Positions 11,106 through 25,249 of a DNA stretch of 64,000 bases are shown here, piece after piece. The stretch comes from Solen grandis (taxonomy: Eukaryota > Mollusca > Bivalvia > Adapedonta > Solenidae). The stretch covers positions 43,661,774-43,725,773 of the forward strand of contig CM037794.1 in NCBI GenBank assembly GCA_021229015.1, given 5' to 3'. Made by a program: the position numbers and the translations under genes. Numbering within the stretch: position 1 is the stretch's first letter; each line of letters starts with the position of its first letter. The notes beneath the pieces are model-generated. The model was given only the letters and a program-made list of their open reading frames with translations, searched no databases and was not told the origin of the DNA.

Positions 11106-12458
11106 CTTTGTGATGAGCTGTTGTCCGGCGTCCCGTCCATCCTGTGTGCGTGCGTGCTCCGTTCTGCGTGCGTCTGTGGTCAACAATTTTCTTTAAACAA
11201 CATCTCCTCCTAAACTGTTGAATAATTGACCAAACCTTCAAAGGAATCATCCATTATTCTTCCTCAAACAAAGTTATTCATATAATTTTGATAGGTTTGA
11301 AAAAGTAGGTTACATGAGCAAAAAATGATTTGAAATGTAAATTTGAAATTGTCTTCTGCCAAACTGTCAAGCATAAGGCGTAGGTATGTGGTATGGCAAT
11401 GTCTAGTGAACCTCGATCAAGTTTGTTCAAAACAAGACGCTGGGTCCAAATCGGCCCCCCCCATTGTCACTTGATTTTACATAGGCATATATAAGAAAGA
11501 AACTATGAAAATCCTTCTCAAAACCCACAAGGCCTGGAGATAATATATTGGTGTGAACATTTGTCTAGTAGATCTCCCACCTATCTACCAGTGTTTGTTC
11601 AAATCATGGCCCTGGGGTCAAAATTGCCCGACCGTAGAGGTCACTTGATTTTACTTACTTTTATAGGAAACGAAATAGAAAAATTCTCTTCTCAAAAACC
11701 ACAATGCCTTGATTTGATATTGTGTTGTTGTAGCACTGTCCCTTTGGGCTCTTCATATGTTATTTCTATTTTTTTCCATGGTGTCAAAATTGGCCCCGCC
11801 CCAGGGTCGTTGATTAAAACGAGACGTGTTTAGAAAAAAAAAACAACAGAAAAATCTTCTGTAGAACCAAAAAGCCGAGGTAAGACTATTATGTGTGTAG
11901 CATAGCCTTATGAGGTATATACCAGTTGTTCAAATCATGACGCTGGGTCAAGTTGCCACCATCCCAGGGTCACATAGCTCTTACATAGGCTAACATTGGA
12001 AAATCTAGAAAATCTCTTCTCAAAACCACAAAGCCTGGAGTTAAATAATTTGATTGAAACAGTGCTTATGGACAACTACAAAGATTGTTCAAAATTCATA
12101 GCTCAGAAATTGGACCCCGCCCCGGGTCACTTGATTATACATAGAATTATATAGGGAGAGTCTTAAATATCTACTTTTCAGACCCACCACAAAACATGGT
12201 TTAATATTTTAGTATGTTACATGGCCTTGTAACAATAACAATTTTTCAAATCATGGCGCTATAGGTCAAAATTGGTCCCACCCTAGGTTTCATTTGATTT
12301 ATAGCTTTAGCCATCCATAATTTGGGCCCCAAGTACAGTTTTTGTGTTGGAATTTTTATTTGATGTACTTTCAGCAAATGTATGACTGTGTTATAAAAGC
12401 ATTGAGGCAATAATTTCTCAGGGTGAGCGATTCAAGCCCACATGGCCCTCATTGTTGA
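11106..12458 (+). repeat. Second type-2 composite tandem-core repeat
   Basis: It starts with 'gagctgttgtccggcgtcccgtcc' and 'caacaattttctttaaacaacatctcctcc', then carries several diverged monomers of about 200 bp (ggtcaaaattggcccc, gggtcacttgatttacata, aaccacaaggcctgga). It ends 'gtgagcgattcaagcccacatggccctcattg'. Borders match the type-1 element but the core monomer is different. Confidence 0.7.
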
Positions 12459-12486
12459 TATAGGAACGAGATTCTTTGAGTTTACT

Positions 12487-12530
12487 GTTATATATATATA
12501 TATCAAATATATATATATAAATATATATAT
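12487..12530. repeat. TA-rich microsatellite
   Basis: Three runs of TATATATA are separated by 'caaa' and 'taaat'. Confidence 0.9.
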
Positions 12531-12639
12531 TAATTCCCAAAATTCTAGCACTTATAATCTTAAGCCCTTACCATTGTTGTATTACCTTGCATTCAAAGTT
12601 GTAGATGTCTATATACTTAGTGACATTGTAGCCATTTAA

Positions 12640-15600
12640 TTTTGTTCCATGAGGGTTGCTATTTTATGTGCCTTCATTTTATACTCAAAATTCTCTGTTG
12701 TTATAATAAAAAATCGAAATAATAAATATATGAATATAAATTATCCACACAAGAAAAAAAATACTGCTAATACCAAGTGTCGCGATTTTGTGCGTGTGTG
12801 AAAAACCTATGCTGAAAATCAATAGTACGTCTTCGCATTAATGCAAGCTTACTTTGGTACAAATTTATGTTCAGAATTGTTTCATGATTATCGTACAGAA
12901 AATATGTACTTTATTTGGATATTTGTAGATACTTTATCGTGGATGGTTTAATTTATATTGATTACTTACATGTAAATAAAATACATTATTAATACATAAT
13001 GTTTTACAATGGCTTCTTTTTACTGATAAATGTTAAGTCTTAGTGAGTAATGCTTGGTTGATAGTGGAGAAGAGTGGAGCGAGAAAGAGAGAGATGCACT
13101 ACTTAATGATTATTTTGACGAATTATTAAAGTGATCTAGGGAAATTAACAATGGCTGGAGACCTAAGCACAAGGACGAAACCCACATGACCTAAGCGGGT
13201 AGACCTAACATTTCCTACACGATAACGTACAAAGGGATCGAATCCCGAGTTGAATTAAAAGAAGAAAAGAATAGTTACCACTATACTATAATGTACACGT
13301 CACTTAAACAGTACATTATTATGGGCATGACTAATATGGTATTCTCGCATTCTAGCAGTTCGAAAGAAGTCAACCACGGGATATAGGTTATCTAAACCAA
13401 GGTTTATAATTTTCCATACGCTAATTTTCCGTAAACTTAATCATTTACAACAATTACAAAAAAAAATGCAGATAAAAAATATCAAGAATACATCGGAAAC
13501 TCGGGTATTCACATTGGGTAACGATGCCATTAAAAATACAAATTATATCATTCTCCCTGATTCTACTGTATACGTCTATGAGTCTTAAATACTTTAAACT
13601 ATGAGGTGTCAAACTGGTGTTTTACTCCGGTCCTCACAGAAAACGAACAGTAGGTCGTGGTTCAATTCTTTATATTGTATCAATATGGAACAGAATAAAT
13701 CCAGTATAGATACATGGTATATGAGTTACCCTGAAATAACAATAATAACAGAGTCTTAGCAATACATAAATAATTCAATTACATTCATAAAATACAATAT
13801 TAACATCCAGTCATCTATATTTTTCTCCAAATAAATGCAAACTGACACGTTTCATAAAAACAACGTACAAGTTTAAACTTCATAAGACCATATATCATAG
13901 CTCATTGGTTTCAAGACTAATATATAAAACACGTATAATTCAAATAGGAACATTTTACTATATACATGACATAATTACAATTATCTCTCAACTAATCTAT
14001 GTGAATTAAAGGCCATTCACTCACTGCCCATCTCACTTAGTGCGGTGTGCAGGTCACTGTTAAGAATTAAAACAAAAGTTAAGTACATGCATTTATCTGT
14101 AGAAAAGACCAGAAAATACGGATTTCAAAGAAAGACCGCATCTTACTCATAAACAGCGATAATATAAAACAATTACAGACAGCAACTACAATGAAACAGC
14201 TTCAAAAATAGCGTACTAGCAAGGTCCAACAATTAACCTCTAAAAACGCCCAAAACCAATATCCCAGCTAAACCTACTTCGTTTTCCATAAGAACAAGCG
14301 GGCGTACAAGAAAAAACAATATGTCCTTCCTCAAGGAAAACTCCGAACGACTACCCTGCCTGACTCAGTCTTTCCAGCCATATATGTCAGTTTCAAACAA
14401 AGCAAGGTATCCACTCAAGCATATCATGTGCAAAGCATGGGCATTGAGTGAACTAAAAACTGAGTAAAAATAAGAATAATCAAGAGGGGTAATGGGGTAA
14501 CAAAACGGAAATGACAAGTTTCATGGAAACTAATTAAAATGCCCAAACAAGACCCCACTACAAAAAGGTCCTTAGTAAATAAAATTTATCGTATGATTTG
14601 AAATTCGCTTTTAGAGAAATTCTGTATTGAAACATCAGATTTAAGATTTTAGTCAGATGACGATTCTTCTAACTCTATTCGGATCATTAAAAACTATCTC
14701 TGATTCCTCGCTTAAAGTATGAAAGTAAACCTTTTACATTGTTTAGTGTATCCTAACAATTATTCTACATAATTCTTTCATTAAAAAGGCCGCAAGAGCG
14801 TTAAATTCGCTGACAACTTCATGACAAAAAACACATGATAAGTAAATATATACCAATAAAATGTAATAACGCTTCATGTACAAATGCATGACTAATGTCC
14901 ATGGTGTACTATCGAGATCTCTGAAATAAAATCACGATACTCGAGTAAAGGGAGATAACTCTTACACACGATTTTGTTGTTGAAAGTAATATTCCATCCA
15001 CAGTTATTCCACTTTGTACATAATTTCCGATAAATATTTCGTATCTATACGCACGAGCTGTCTAAATGAATGCCATCAAAAAGCTTAGAACGATAACTTT
15101 CATTATCCCCTTACTTATATAGTTTTTGGTTCTATAATGCGCTGAAGTCGGATTCATCACAGTGGTCATTATTTATTCTTCAAGATTTGGGTCCAACTAA
15201 TAACGAATCAGCAGGACAAAATCGATACCCACTTATTCGTGTGCGGGTGAAACTATTTGGAAGAAATTACATTGGTTGGATTTTACAATCGGCACCCTCT
15301 TGAAATATTCAAATATCTATGCAATAATCAGAGAGAACACAAGCCTATTATATCATTCCAAAAACGTTTAAGGTAAAAACAGCATTCCAAAATTAGATTC
15401 TCGTTACAAAACCATTTTCTAATATGGGTGATTTAAAATAAAATGATGTTGCTTACATTGGAGTAATGAAGCTAAGAAAAAAGGAAATTATAAAATAATA
15501 CCACACACACACCCTGTCACACTGTTCTCTCATCACCACCCCCCTCTCCTCTCTCATTGTATTTTTTCATCATGTATGCATGTCGTTTATGTCCAAATGT

Positions 15601-16300
15601 TTGTTCTTTAATTATAAAGAACAACAGATAAAAAAATGGGTGACAACATGCAATCTACAGAGACCAAAAATAATGAATGATTTCATAACAATTTTAAGCG
15701 CTTTTTTCCTTTCTTATTTAATAAACATTCCTTTTTAATTCCCTTTCTTACAAAACATGCGTCACTTGGTAACACTATTGTTAATTTGTTCGTCGTTTCT
15801 TGGTGCTATTTGTATTTGTATAAATATATATATGCAAATTAAAAAAGGAACCATAAAATTGATCGATTACCGAAAATCTGGGGGGGTCTGCGATAATAAG
15901 TATTACTTATGGAAATATTAACCCCGTCTTAATTGAACTAAAGATTATAACGGAGACATGCAGCCAAAAAAAATGTCCAATATTAGAGCCATGCGTAAAA
16001 AAAATAAAAAAAAGGGCAGGGGTGAAATAATAACCGGGAAAAGTACGATTGAAGGAACTCAAGAATCAATTTTGAATGCTGAAAACATATATAAACGATA
16101 ATAACGTATTTGGAAACCATTTATTTTGTTTTTTTGGTCAGTCTGCATGTCATAACACACTAGCATGGTCGACTCTAAAGAGGTTAAATAACTGAGGGGA
16201 TTATGGAGTACCCGGATGTTCCGTAAGGGTCCACAACTCTATTGATTTATGCTACAGGACAATAACACAACTTAACATGTGGTCTTTTACGAGAGTAAGA
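12640..16300. other. AT-rich non-coding stretch, no gene seen
   Basis: I found no convincing ORF, exon or complete element on either strand. It holds short CA and CT runs (about 15505-15555) and A-rich tracts. Base quality looks normal, so this is probably true intergenic DNA. Confidence 0.6.
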
Positions 16301-16308
16301 CATTTTAA

Positions 16309-17232
16309 GCCTCGACTATTCGAAGAATATGAAGCTATTGTATTCCCACCCTGGCGTCGGTCGTCGCGTTGCAGCTGTTGGTTAAAGTTTTGCATACAAG
16401 TTATTATCAACCTTATATCTCAATATCCATATATGGAAATTGACTGAACGTTAATAAATATGTTCCGGGGCATCTGACAACCAAGTTTAATAACTCATGA
16501 CTGAATTGATATGAATTATTGCCGCCATATTAAGCTTAGAAAGTGGTAAAGTTTATGCATATAAGCCACTTTTCATTGGCTATATCTCGAGTATTCCACA
16601 TGCAAATTGTTTAACATCTTTTAATATTTCAGGAGTATCATACTTATCAAGGTAAGATAATTTTTTGAAGAATAAATACAAGGTATGCCCCCTTTTTAAC
16701 TTAGAAATTTTTGTTATAAAGTTGTTGCATGCAAGGTACTTTCATGCTTAAAACCTTTAACAGTCCAGGCATGGGATTGATTTGAAACACCTATAATATG
16801 TTAGGGATATCATACTATGACGGAAATATCACTTGATGGAATATATTAAAAATTATCTACCCCCTTTTAACTTATAAATTTTGGTTAAAAACTTTGCATT
16901 GAAGCTACTATCCACTTATATCACAGAAACTGCTGTGGAATTGACTAGAAATTTCATAAAGGAGTGTCTTCAGGTGCATCAGAAAACAAAGGAGGATAAC
17001 TTTTTGGACTGAATTGTAAAAGATTTGCATGCCAGTATTATTAAGCGTATGTCTCATTAACTAGGCATGGTATGATGTTTAGACATCATAAAAATGTTAA
17101 GGGTATCAGACTACCAAGTATATCATTTTTAAATATGATTATGTACAGGGTACGTAACGGCAAGAATTAAATAGATTTCATTTGATTTTACCAAATATCG
17201 AGCGTGCTGTCCCTCTGACAGCTCTTGATTAT
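16309..17232 (+). repeat. Type-3 composite repeat with hairpin end
   Basis: It begins 'gcctcgactattcgaagaat', which contains the palindrome TATTCGAAGAATA, and has a 'ggcgtcggtcgtcgcgttg' block as in the other families. The core repeats loosely every 180-200 bp with 'cccctttttaacttagaaat', 'gttaaagttttgcatgcaa' and 'tatctcaatatcc'. It ends with the hairpin GCTGTC-CCTCT-GACAGC (17206-17222) followed by TCTTGATT. No coding capacity. Confidence 0.65.
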
Positions 17233-17473
17233 ATTTGCCGTTTTCTTTTTGACAGTTGCTTTGTCCATAAACATGTCCTTATTTCCGGCCAGACGTTAGC
17301 TCTTCTTATTGTTTAACCTCTCGGCTATATATTTCTATTTTGTTCCATTAGAGGTCGGTCAGATTTGTCGTCCAATCCATCTGCCTTTCTGTAATTTCAT
17401 TGTAAGCATTAAAATAGTGATATTAAATACGACATTCTCTATAACGTCTCCTAAACGTAAACGTCATTGCTAT

Positions 17474-17518
17474 GGGGGGGGGGGGGGGGGGGGGGGGGGG
17501 GGGCGGGGGGGGGGGGTT
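17474..17518. repeat. Poly-G tract
   Basis: About 43 G with one C. A reading frame across it encodes polyglycine and is not a gene. The tract may mark the edge of poorly resolved sequence. Confidence 0.95.
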
Positions 17519-20500
17519 AAGTAATATTAAAAATAACGTCATATTGTTTTTTCACAAAAAACAAGGACCAGGTAATTATTACAAAAAGTTTTGATAAGCG
17601 ACAAAGCAAGGGAATCACCTCGACATTGCGCGAAAGTAAACATTCCATAATAGCAGAGGTCCGAACCGTAAAATGTCACGGGTTTGACACAAACATTTAT
17701 TAGTAAAAAAATCGATGTGATTAAAGTATATTAAAATATATTATTTAATCAATGCTTTTCGGTGATTATAGGGACTTGTCACAGAATAGAAAAAACAGTG
17801 AAATTTACCATTTCTTATGATTTTCACTCTTGAACTGAAACCCTACCTTAACGTTTATAACAATGATGGTATCGTCAGCTATGCTGGGTTTTTAAAAAAA
17901 CTCACGCCCGCAGATAACCCCCGCAATTGACTTTTTTAACACATACAACCCGAAATGATTGCGGCGTTTTAAAGCATAAATAAAAAAGAAAAAATGTTTT
18001 GGTGAAAACGAATGTTAATTTCATTCTACATAAAAAATGCATATCACTTTTTTCACTCATAAAATTATTATCGATCTTACCCAAAACAAACAAATATTCC
18101 TATATCACATATAATAGTTTAAAATAAAAAAGTTTTTGTTAACACCCACTATTTGGTTATTCCTTTGCTAAAAACAACTGTTTTCTCTATAAAATCAACT
18201 TATATTGTTTAAACCCTTTCCTTATCGCTCACTAGTTACTGTTTTCCGTCACTCTGGTTAGATCTATGTAAAATACATTTAACAACAACTTTTTTCCAAA
18301 ACATTCAACAATACCCCAAAAACCGGGAAGTACTAGATGGAACCATTTTCAATGCTTTTACACAAAAAGGTCCCAACATAGAAATACCATAGAAACAACC
18401 CATTTTTTCTTTGTTACAGACCAAAACTTTAGTTTTATATTACTGAAAAAACACTGATGAACTCCGGTCGCAAAATACAAGAAATTTAAAGTCTTTAGGG
18501 CAACACCGGTAATCCAGGCCAAAATAACATATTGAACGGTATTCCCCCTAAAACAAAACAAATGTTTTGGCCCCTTCAAAAACTGTTCACCCTCATACGA
18601 CGATTTAAATCCCTAAATTCTCTTCTTTTCAACCCAAACGGACAACTTTGGATTACCAACTCGCTCTCAAAAACACAGGGGGTTGGGGGGTCTTCGGGCA
18701 ATTTTCTCACGCAATACCCTATAAACGGCATTGATTGATTACTAATGAGGGGGAACTTTTTAAAATCGTTAAATTTTTAAAACGTTGTTTTAAAAAGGAC
18801 AAAAATCAAAATTCCAATAAGTTATCTAACCAAAACCCGGCAACTACATAATTTTAAAAAAAAACATAATTAAGGGCAATAAAAGTTTTCTTACAGAAAC
18901 CCAAACACATATTACCGTCAATATTTGACTAACGTTTAAAAACTATAAAAACTGCCCCAAATTTCAAAATATTCTTTCATTTATTGTCTTTTAGGTCATT
19001 TCGACCCCAAGGGAAAACCTTTAAGGGTGTTTATTTCTATGCAAAAAATGTTTTTTTCTTTTTAAAATATGCTTATTCGAAAAATGTATGGAATAATGTG
19101 CAAATAAAGGGTTCATTCCGGAAAATAAAAATAAAGATTTGAATTGACTTAAATTTAAAAAAAATTAAAAAGAAAAAAGCCCTTTAAAGGGGTAATTAAA
19201 AAAATAATCACCATTAATCATTTCAATCAATCCAATTTACCATTTAAAAAATTCTCCAAAATTTAAATTTTACAGTGGGATTATAAATTTTGGTTTTGAA
19301 GAGTGATTCTAATTAATGTAAAAATCGAAAAGCATTTAAATTGGGTTTTTTCAATAATTACTTTGTAACATTCGGGGCAAATATAACAGTATTGATTAAC
19401 CTATAATATAAAGCTAAGTTTATTTGGGATAAAACATATTGGAATCGAATAAAACTTTATTCTACAATCCACCCAAAAATCATTTAAATTTCAATTCTGC
19501 TATATCAAGGGTATGTTAGCAAAAAACATATAAAATTTCAGCTTGGTTAAACTTGCAAGCATACATCAATATAAACAACAAAAATACATTCTTACAACTG
19601 TCTTTACATATATTCGGTCTTGCCAGGGTAAATCTCCAAGAGCTGAACAAGGTTTAAAAAAAAATTCACTTTTCCCCATCCCGGGGGCAGCTTTTTTTTT
19701 TTGAAAGGTATTTGCTTTCCGTTTTTTAAAAAATTGTACTCACTTTTTACTTTTAACCCTTGACACAGACCATTTTTTTTTATATTAAAGCCGAAAATTT
19801 AATGTCAAAAATATGAACAAACTTAAGAGCTTCTTTTTTCTAAATCATACATTCTTTCTTCTTACTAAGACCAATCTATAAAAAAACAAAAAAAAATGAA
19901 AAATGAAATATTATTTGGGTTCAGAAAGAAAGAGAAAAGAACACGACAAAATGTTTAAAATAATATAAAACTTAATTATCTAAATAAACGGGCCCATGAA
20001 AACTACAATTAACCCTTTTGGGGCTTTCCCCAAAAAGAAGACTAAAAGCACCTAATTATAAATAGATAAATAAACTTCCGTGACCAACCCCTTATATAAA
20101 AGTCCAAAAATGTTGCTTATTATTTAAAACATCTTTTGTTAAAAAAAAAAATCCCCCGATTCTTTCAGGGGTTTTTGGGATTTGACCATTACTTGAACCG
20201 TGAAAGGGTTTATGAAATTTTTCCCAAATTTTTTTTAACCCACAAAACTTACCCGTCATATAATTTAATTTACACTGATCTCACTGCCTGGCTTTTTAAT
20301 AAATCAAATTTGGCTGGGGCCTTGTACCATAAACATTGCTTCAATTAAGTGATTAAATAGGGTAAAACCGAGGCAGTATATAAAAAAAAATTTACTTCAA
20401 AATTCAAACGGAAAATTCTAAACCCCCAAATTAAATATACCCATATCCTTTTAAACCCTTACAGCCAAAACACGATTTCAAATTTTTTATTTTTTACTTT

Positions 20501-21933
20501 AACTTTCCTTGAATTTAAATAAAATTTTTTTAAAAAAATAAAGATACAAATTAAAAAGAAAGTTTTAGGGGGTTTGGGAGTGCTTTAAACAAAGGGTGAG
20601 GTTCACATAATATCTAACTTTTTGTTTCATGTCAAATTACAACTTTTAAAAAATCATGTTACATATTATTATAAAAAATATGTTAATCCAAATCCTGGTA
20701 AATTTTGAAACCCCAAACACCATATAATTAAACTGCCCCACTAACGTTGTTGAAACATGCAACGCAAAACCATGCGCGGTATTTCTTTGGATATATCCTC
20801 CCATCAAAATGTAATGATGTAGAATTAAAACCAAGTGGTAGGCGTGATAACTACTGTCGCGAACTTTTAAAAACGTTTACTATCAGTGTGCACGCGAAAA
20901 TAAATAAATATTTTCCTATGTCCCCTTTATCCCACCTAAGTATCACAACCGTTTTTGCTTATATAAAAATTTGATGAAGAAAAAAAATGCCCTCAATGAA
21001 AAAGACTAATTACTGTCAATTTTTCCCTGATTATTTTTGGATATTCGTTTAAAAGACTATATCGACAATTCAATTTTGACATTTTTTTTTTCAACTCCAC
21101 GAAATTCCTACAAAATTGTATAGTTTATAACCAATTAAGGGGGCAAATGAAATTAAAGCAACTTTTAAATTTTCTTTCTTAATAAATGGGCGTTTTCTTT
21201 TTTTCCTTTATACAGCGTATTGTCCTATACGTTAAGGTGTAGTGTTTTGTTTTCTACTCTTACAAAATTAAAGTTATGTGTTTTATTAAACTGCTGTTTC
21301 ATGATTTTCAAGTTGAGTCATGTACTAAAAATTTTGAATATTTTGATTTTCAAAACATCTTTCAATACTTTTTGATGAGCTTTAATGAATCCCGTTGCTG
21401 CAAGGTCATTAACCAAGCTTTTAAACCCATGCCTACGCACTTAGGAGTATAATCAATTCCAATTAAAATGTCAGAATTTCTGTTTAAATAACAGCAGAAA
21501 TTTGTATTTTGAATATCTTTTTATACATCAGTTAATACAAGTAACTGATGTATAAAGTTTTTTCAACATATTACACGTTTTATTTCACAATAATAACGGT
21601 CGTTGCCTCCCTCTTTTTGGGTTTTGCGGCTCCAGTGGAAAAAAATCGTTCATACTACAAAAAAATTTAAAGCTGTTAAAGTAAGAGAGTCTAGTAGCAC
21701 TGATAGTTTGTTAAATTTTAATTTATTTATTTCTTTCCATACCGGAAACGCAAACGTTTCGTTGGGCCAATCAAATAAACTGATCACATAAAATTTGGAT
21801 ATAGCCCCTGAACTGACCTTTGAAACTATGTCCGTTGGGTTCAAAAAGGGAACTTTTAACTAAACTATTTACACTTTTGACGATTTGACTATTTTAATAA
21901 TTTTTTTAGTTTACCGTCGCGCGACATATTCAG

Positions 21934-22205
21934 TCAAAAGGACACCTGCTAAATTTAAAAGGGGAAGGAAGACCTAGAATACACGAGCATCCGTTATAAC
22001 AACCGACCTACCACAGACAGCTGGAAGGCTTTCCCCCAATGAAAAATCTAATGACCCCAACCAACCTGTTGGGCGATGAGTTAAAGTCAACGACTTTACC
22101 CTCTCGGGCCCCGGAAGCTCCCCCAAATTTGTCACAGCTGGACCCGAGTGAGTATTCGTGTAGTTAAAGGCAAAATTTGAACCCAAGCTAATTAGCACTT
22201 TCACT
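21934..22205 (-). repeat. Degraded tRNA-like SINE, minus strand
   Basis: Read on the minus strand it has 'ggcccgagagggtaaagtcg' then 'gaaagccttccagctgtctg', 'ggtaggtcggttgtt' and 'aggtcttccttccc'. This is the same order as the better-kept SINE at 63.0-63.3 kb. The A box is spoiled and the B box is barely recognisable. Confidence 0.65.
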
Positions 22206-23752
22206 ACGACACAGCTTCAAATAAGTTGAGTTTTGTGGTGTATATACAAAAAAAAATTAGTTTTACAAAAGATTAACACGCGTTAAAAATTCCAAAGTAA
22301 ATTTAAACCCAAAAACCACAAACAATTGGGCGATAAGAAAATGCAAATTTGGGTTTAAATTCTGTAATTCACCCTTTTCCGTGTGTTTTTTTCTGCAATC
22401 CCACACTTTTTGACGTCATCACATTGTAAACCCCCACTTAAGCTAAGTGGGAAACATTTCAAAAGTTTACTATTACCCTAAAAAAAAAAATGGAGAAATT
22501 AAAAAAAAAAATACAAACCAAACTAAGCGTTACGAGAAAACATGGCTATATACTAAATTCATAGATTAAGTAAATTAATTCATATTAGTTAATCCTAAAA
22601 ATAAGTCACTTTTAAAAAATCCCATAATTTATTTAAACAGATTCAACATTGTGCTATATGTTGATGTTCATATGATAAGTTGTTAAGGGAAAACCCAAAT
22701 CACAAATACCATGCCGCCACATTATACGCCGCCAAAATTTAAAAGATCAAGATTATAAGACTTTCTGAATGAATTTTTCAAGCAGTGACCCATTCTTTTT
22801 TTAATCCTGACATAACTCTTGCAAAACCCCCTGAACTGGGAATCCTTGCTTTTTCACTCCACCCCTGATAATGGCATTGCTAAATCCATTTAAACCTAGT
22901 ATTTGCTTCTCCCATTTAAATATGTTTTGGGAAAAACTCTATCCTATAAACGGTTATTCCTGAAGTAAAAAACCCATTGGGATAGGGGAATAATAGCGTA
23001 TAAGGTATTTTTTTCCTTACCTCAGATAATTGATAAAAAAATGAAAAACCCAGAAATTTTGGGTTTAAATACGAAGATTTATGGGATTTAAGGTAAGTTC
23101 GGGGAAGCGTTAAAAATGGGTTTGGGAAGAAAATAAACCTTTTTTGGAATGAAAAAAACATACATGATCTAGCTAACGAGGAATACCGTGAAATATCCCC
23201 GATGCATTTAGTCTCATACTAAAAACCGTAGGAGTTTTAATCACGATTTAAAACACTATTGGGGACAAAAATAGTGCCCCGAAAACACGTTTAATTTCAA
23301 TTTTGGGTTTTATCTTTTATTTATACATAAAGAGAAAGAAAGGTTCATGCATCCATAAAAAATATTTTAAAAAATTTACACGTAAATGCCCACAATCTTT
23401 ATCACGTATAATATTTTTTTTGACACTTTGTATTGCTAAAAAAACTTTTCTCTATAGTACCTAATAACAAAAGGGACACGAATCATGTAAAGGGTACAAC
23501 ATTGGATATATTAAATTTTTGGGTACATACTTAGGGAACATTGATCCGGTTAGTTTTTTATAGTTTATCACTAGAAATTTTTGTTTCAAATTTCACCCAG
23601 AAGGAATTATCGTAAATTATTTTCACACCGACTATTTTTGAAACTGTTAACAAAAAATACACTATTCGAACATGCAAAAACATACCCAGAACTGAAACCC
23701 TCTACCCTTAAAAAGCCCACTAAGCCTAAATTTTAACACTGATTTGGGGGAC

Positions 23753-23985
23753 TATGGCAGGATTAGTAAATTTTGTGGGGTACATACCATTCCCTTTTGT
23801 GGGGTATCACAAATTGTGTCCATGGTCATATTACTTTTTTGTGGTATCCTACCCAAAGGGCAAGGGTATCACCCGAATTTTATCCCGGTCCGGGCAAGTA
23901 CTTTTTTGGGATAACCAATTTTTTTTGTTATATTACAAAGTGGGGATCCCTGTTCATATTACTTTTGTGGGGGCATACCAGATGT
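23753..23985 (+). repeat. Degenerate short tandem repeat
   Basis: The phrases 'ttttgtggggtat', 'catattactttt(t)gtgg' and 'tggggcataccag' recur several times. This creates two overlapping ORFs in different frames, neither supported as coding. Confidence 0.4.
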
Positions 23986-25217
23986 TTTTATTTGATACAC
24001 TTTGTGTGTGCACAGTGCCCAAATAACTGATATAGTGTATATCATATCAAATGGGGGAATGTTTTCGTGTGATTAACGTGTCATGCCCACACCACTACCC
24101 ACTGAATTTTTCGGGATGGCAAAACCTAAAAACAAACATTACAGTAAAACCACTTACAATATATTTATAACAGCAACCTCTTTTTACATTATCTTTAAAT
24201 TTTTATCTGTACATAATTCAGTCCGTTTATATAAAATAAAAAAATAAACTAGAACAGCGCCCATTAATTTGTATTCCAAAGCAATAATAAGTACTACTGA
24301 TTCTTTATTTTTAAAAATATCTAATCTCAAAAAATAAATGTTTGGTTTGTTCCTTTAGGGTAAAACATTTCTGTAAACCACACGCCAGTACTTTTGTTTC
24401 ATAAATTTGTGTCGATAAAATCTTTCAAAATTAATTATAAATCATAGCAGTAAGGGTCACCCGGGGCTAATTGAAGCGTCTATGTATGATTTTCACACTA
24501 TTTTTTTGAAACATAAATGAATACTAGGGGTCACACCACTACTTTTTTTTTTCCATATAACTAAAACTGCCGACTTTCGAGGGCCCTTTTTTTACTTTCA
24601 AAAAGTTCGTTGGGAAAATTTCTGGGCTAAATTTCATGGGAACCATTCTTAAATCAAAAATTTAGGCACAAAAAAATATCATTAAGGGAAATTTGGGGTT
24701 TCACAAATTTTACATTTTCCCCCTACCTGTCAAAATTTCCAAAACAAAAAACCTCTGACCGCATTAAACCCCGCAGCTCTCCCAACATCTGAAAAGTAAT
24801 CCTTAATACAACTAATAAATCATTGTTGGTCAAATTCTTAAATCTCCACACACTAAATGTGTTGCATTTATCCATGTTTTCGGGGGAAAAAAAATTTTTT
24901 TGGAGTCCCCCCTTTTCAATTTCCATTAGGTACTACTTCCACCCCTACACCGGAAGTATTTTGATAGTGTGTGACACTTATAACGTTCAGCACCGTATCT
25001 TTGGCCTCTTTTAAAACAAGAAGGGTTTACAGACACTTTGAAAGCCCTACAAACAAAACAAGAAACAAAAAGGTCCGATCTACACATACACAAAAAAGCT
25101 TTTTCACATGAACATCTATGGACCCCGCCCATCCCAAACCCAAAAATCGGCAAGTAAAAAAAACTAAGTCAATATCTTTAGCCCTCGCCACGCAGTCCCT
25201 CTATTTCTTGGGATCAG

Positions 25218-25249
<32 letters not shown>

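Noticed and set aside
17309..17524. ORF ending in polyglycine
   Set aside because: Created by the poly-G tract.
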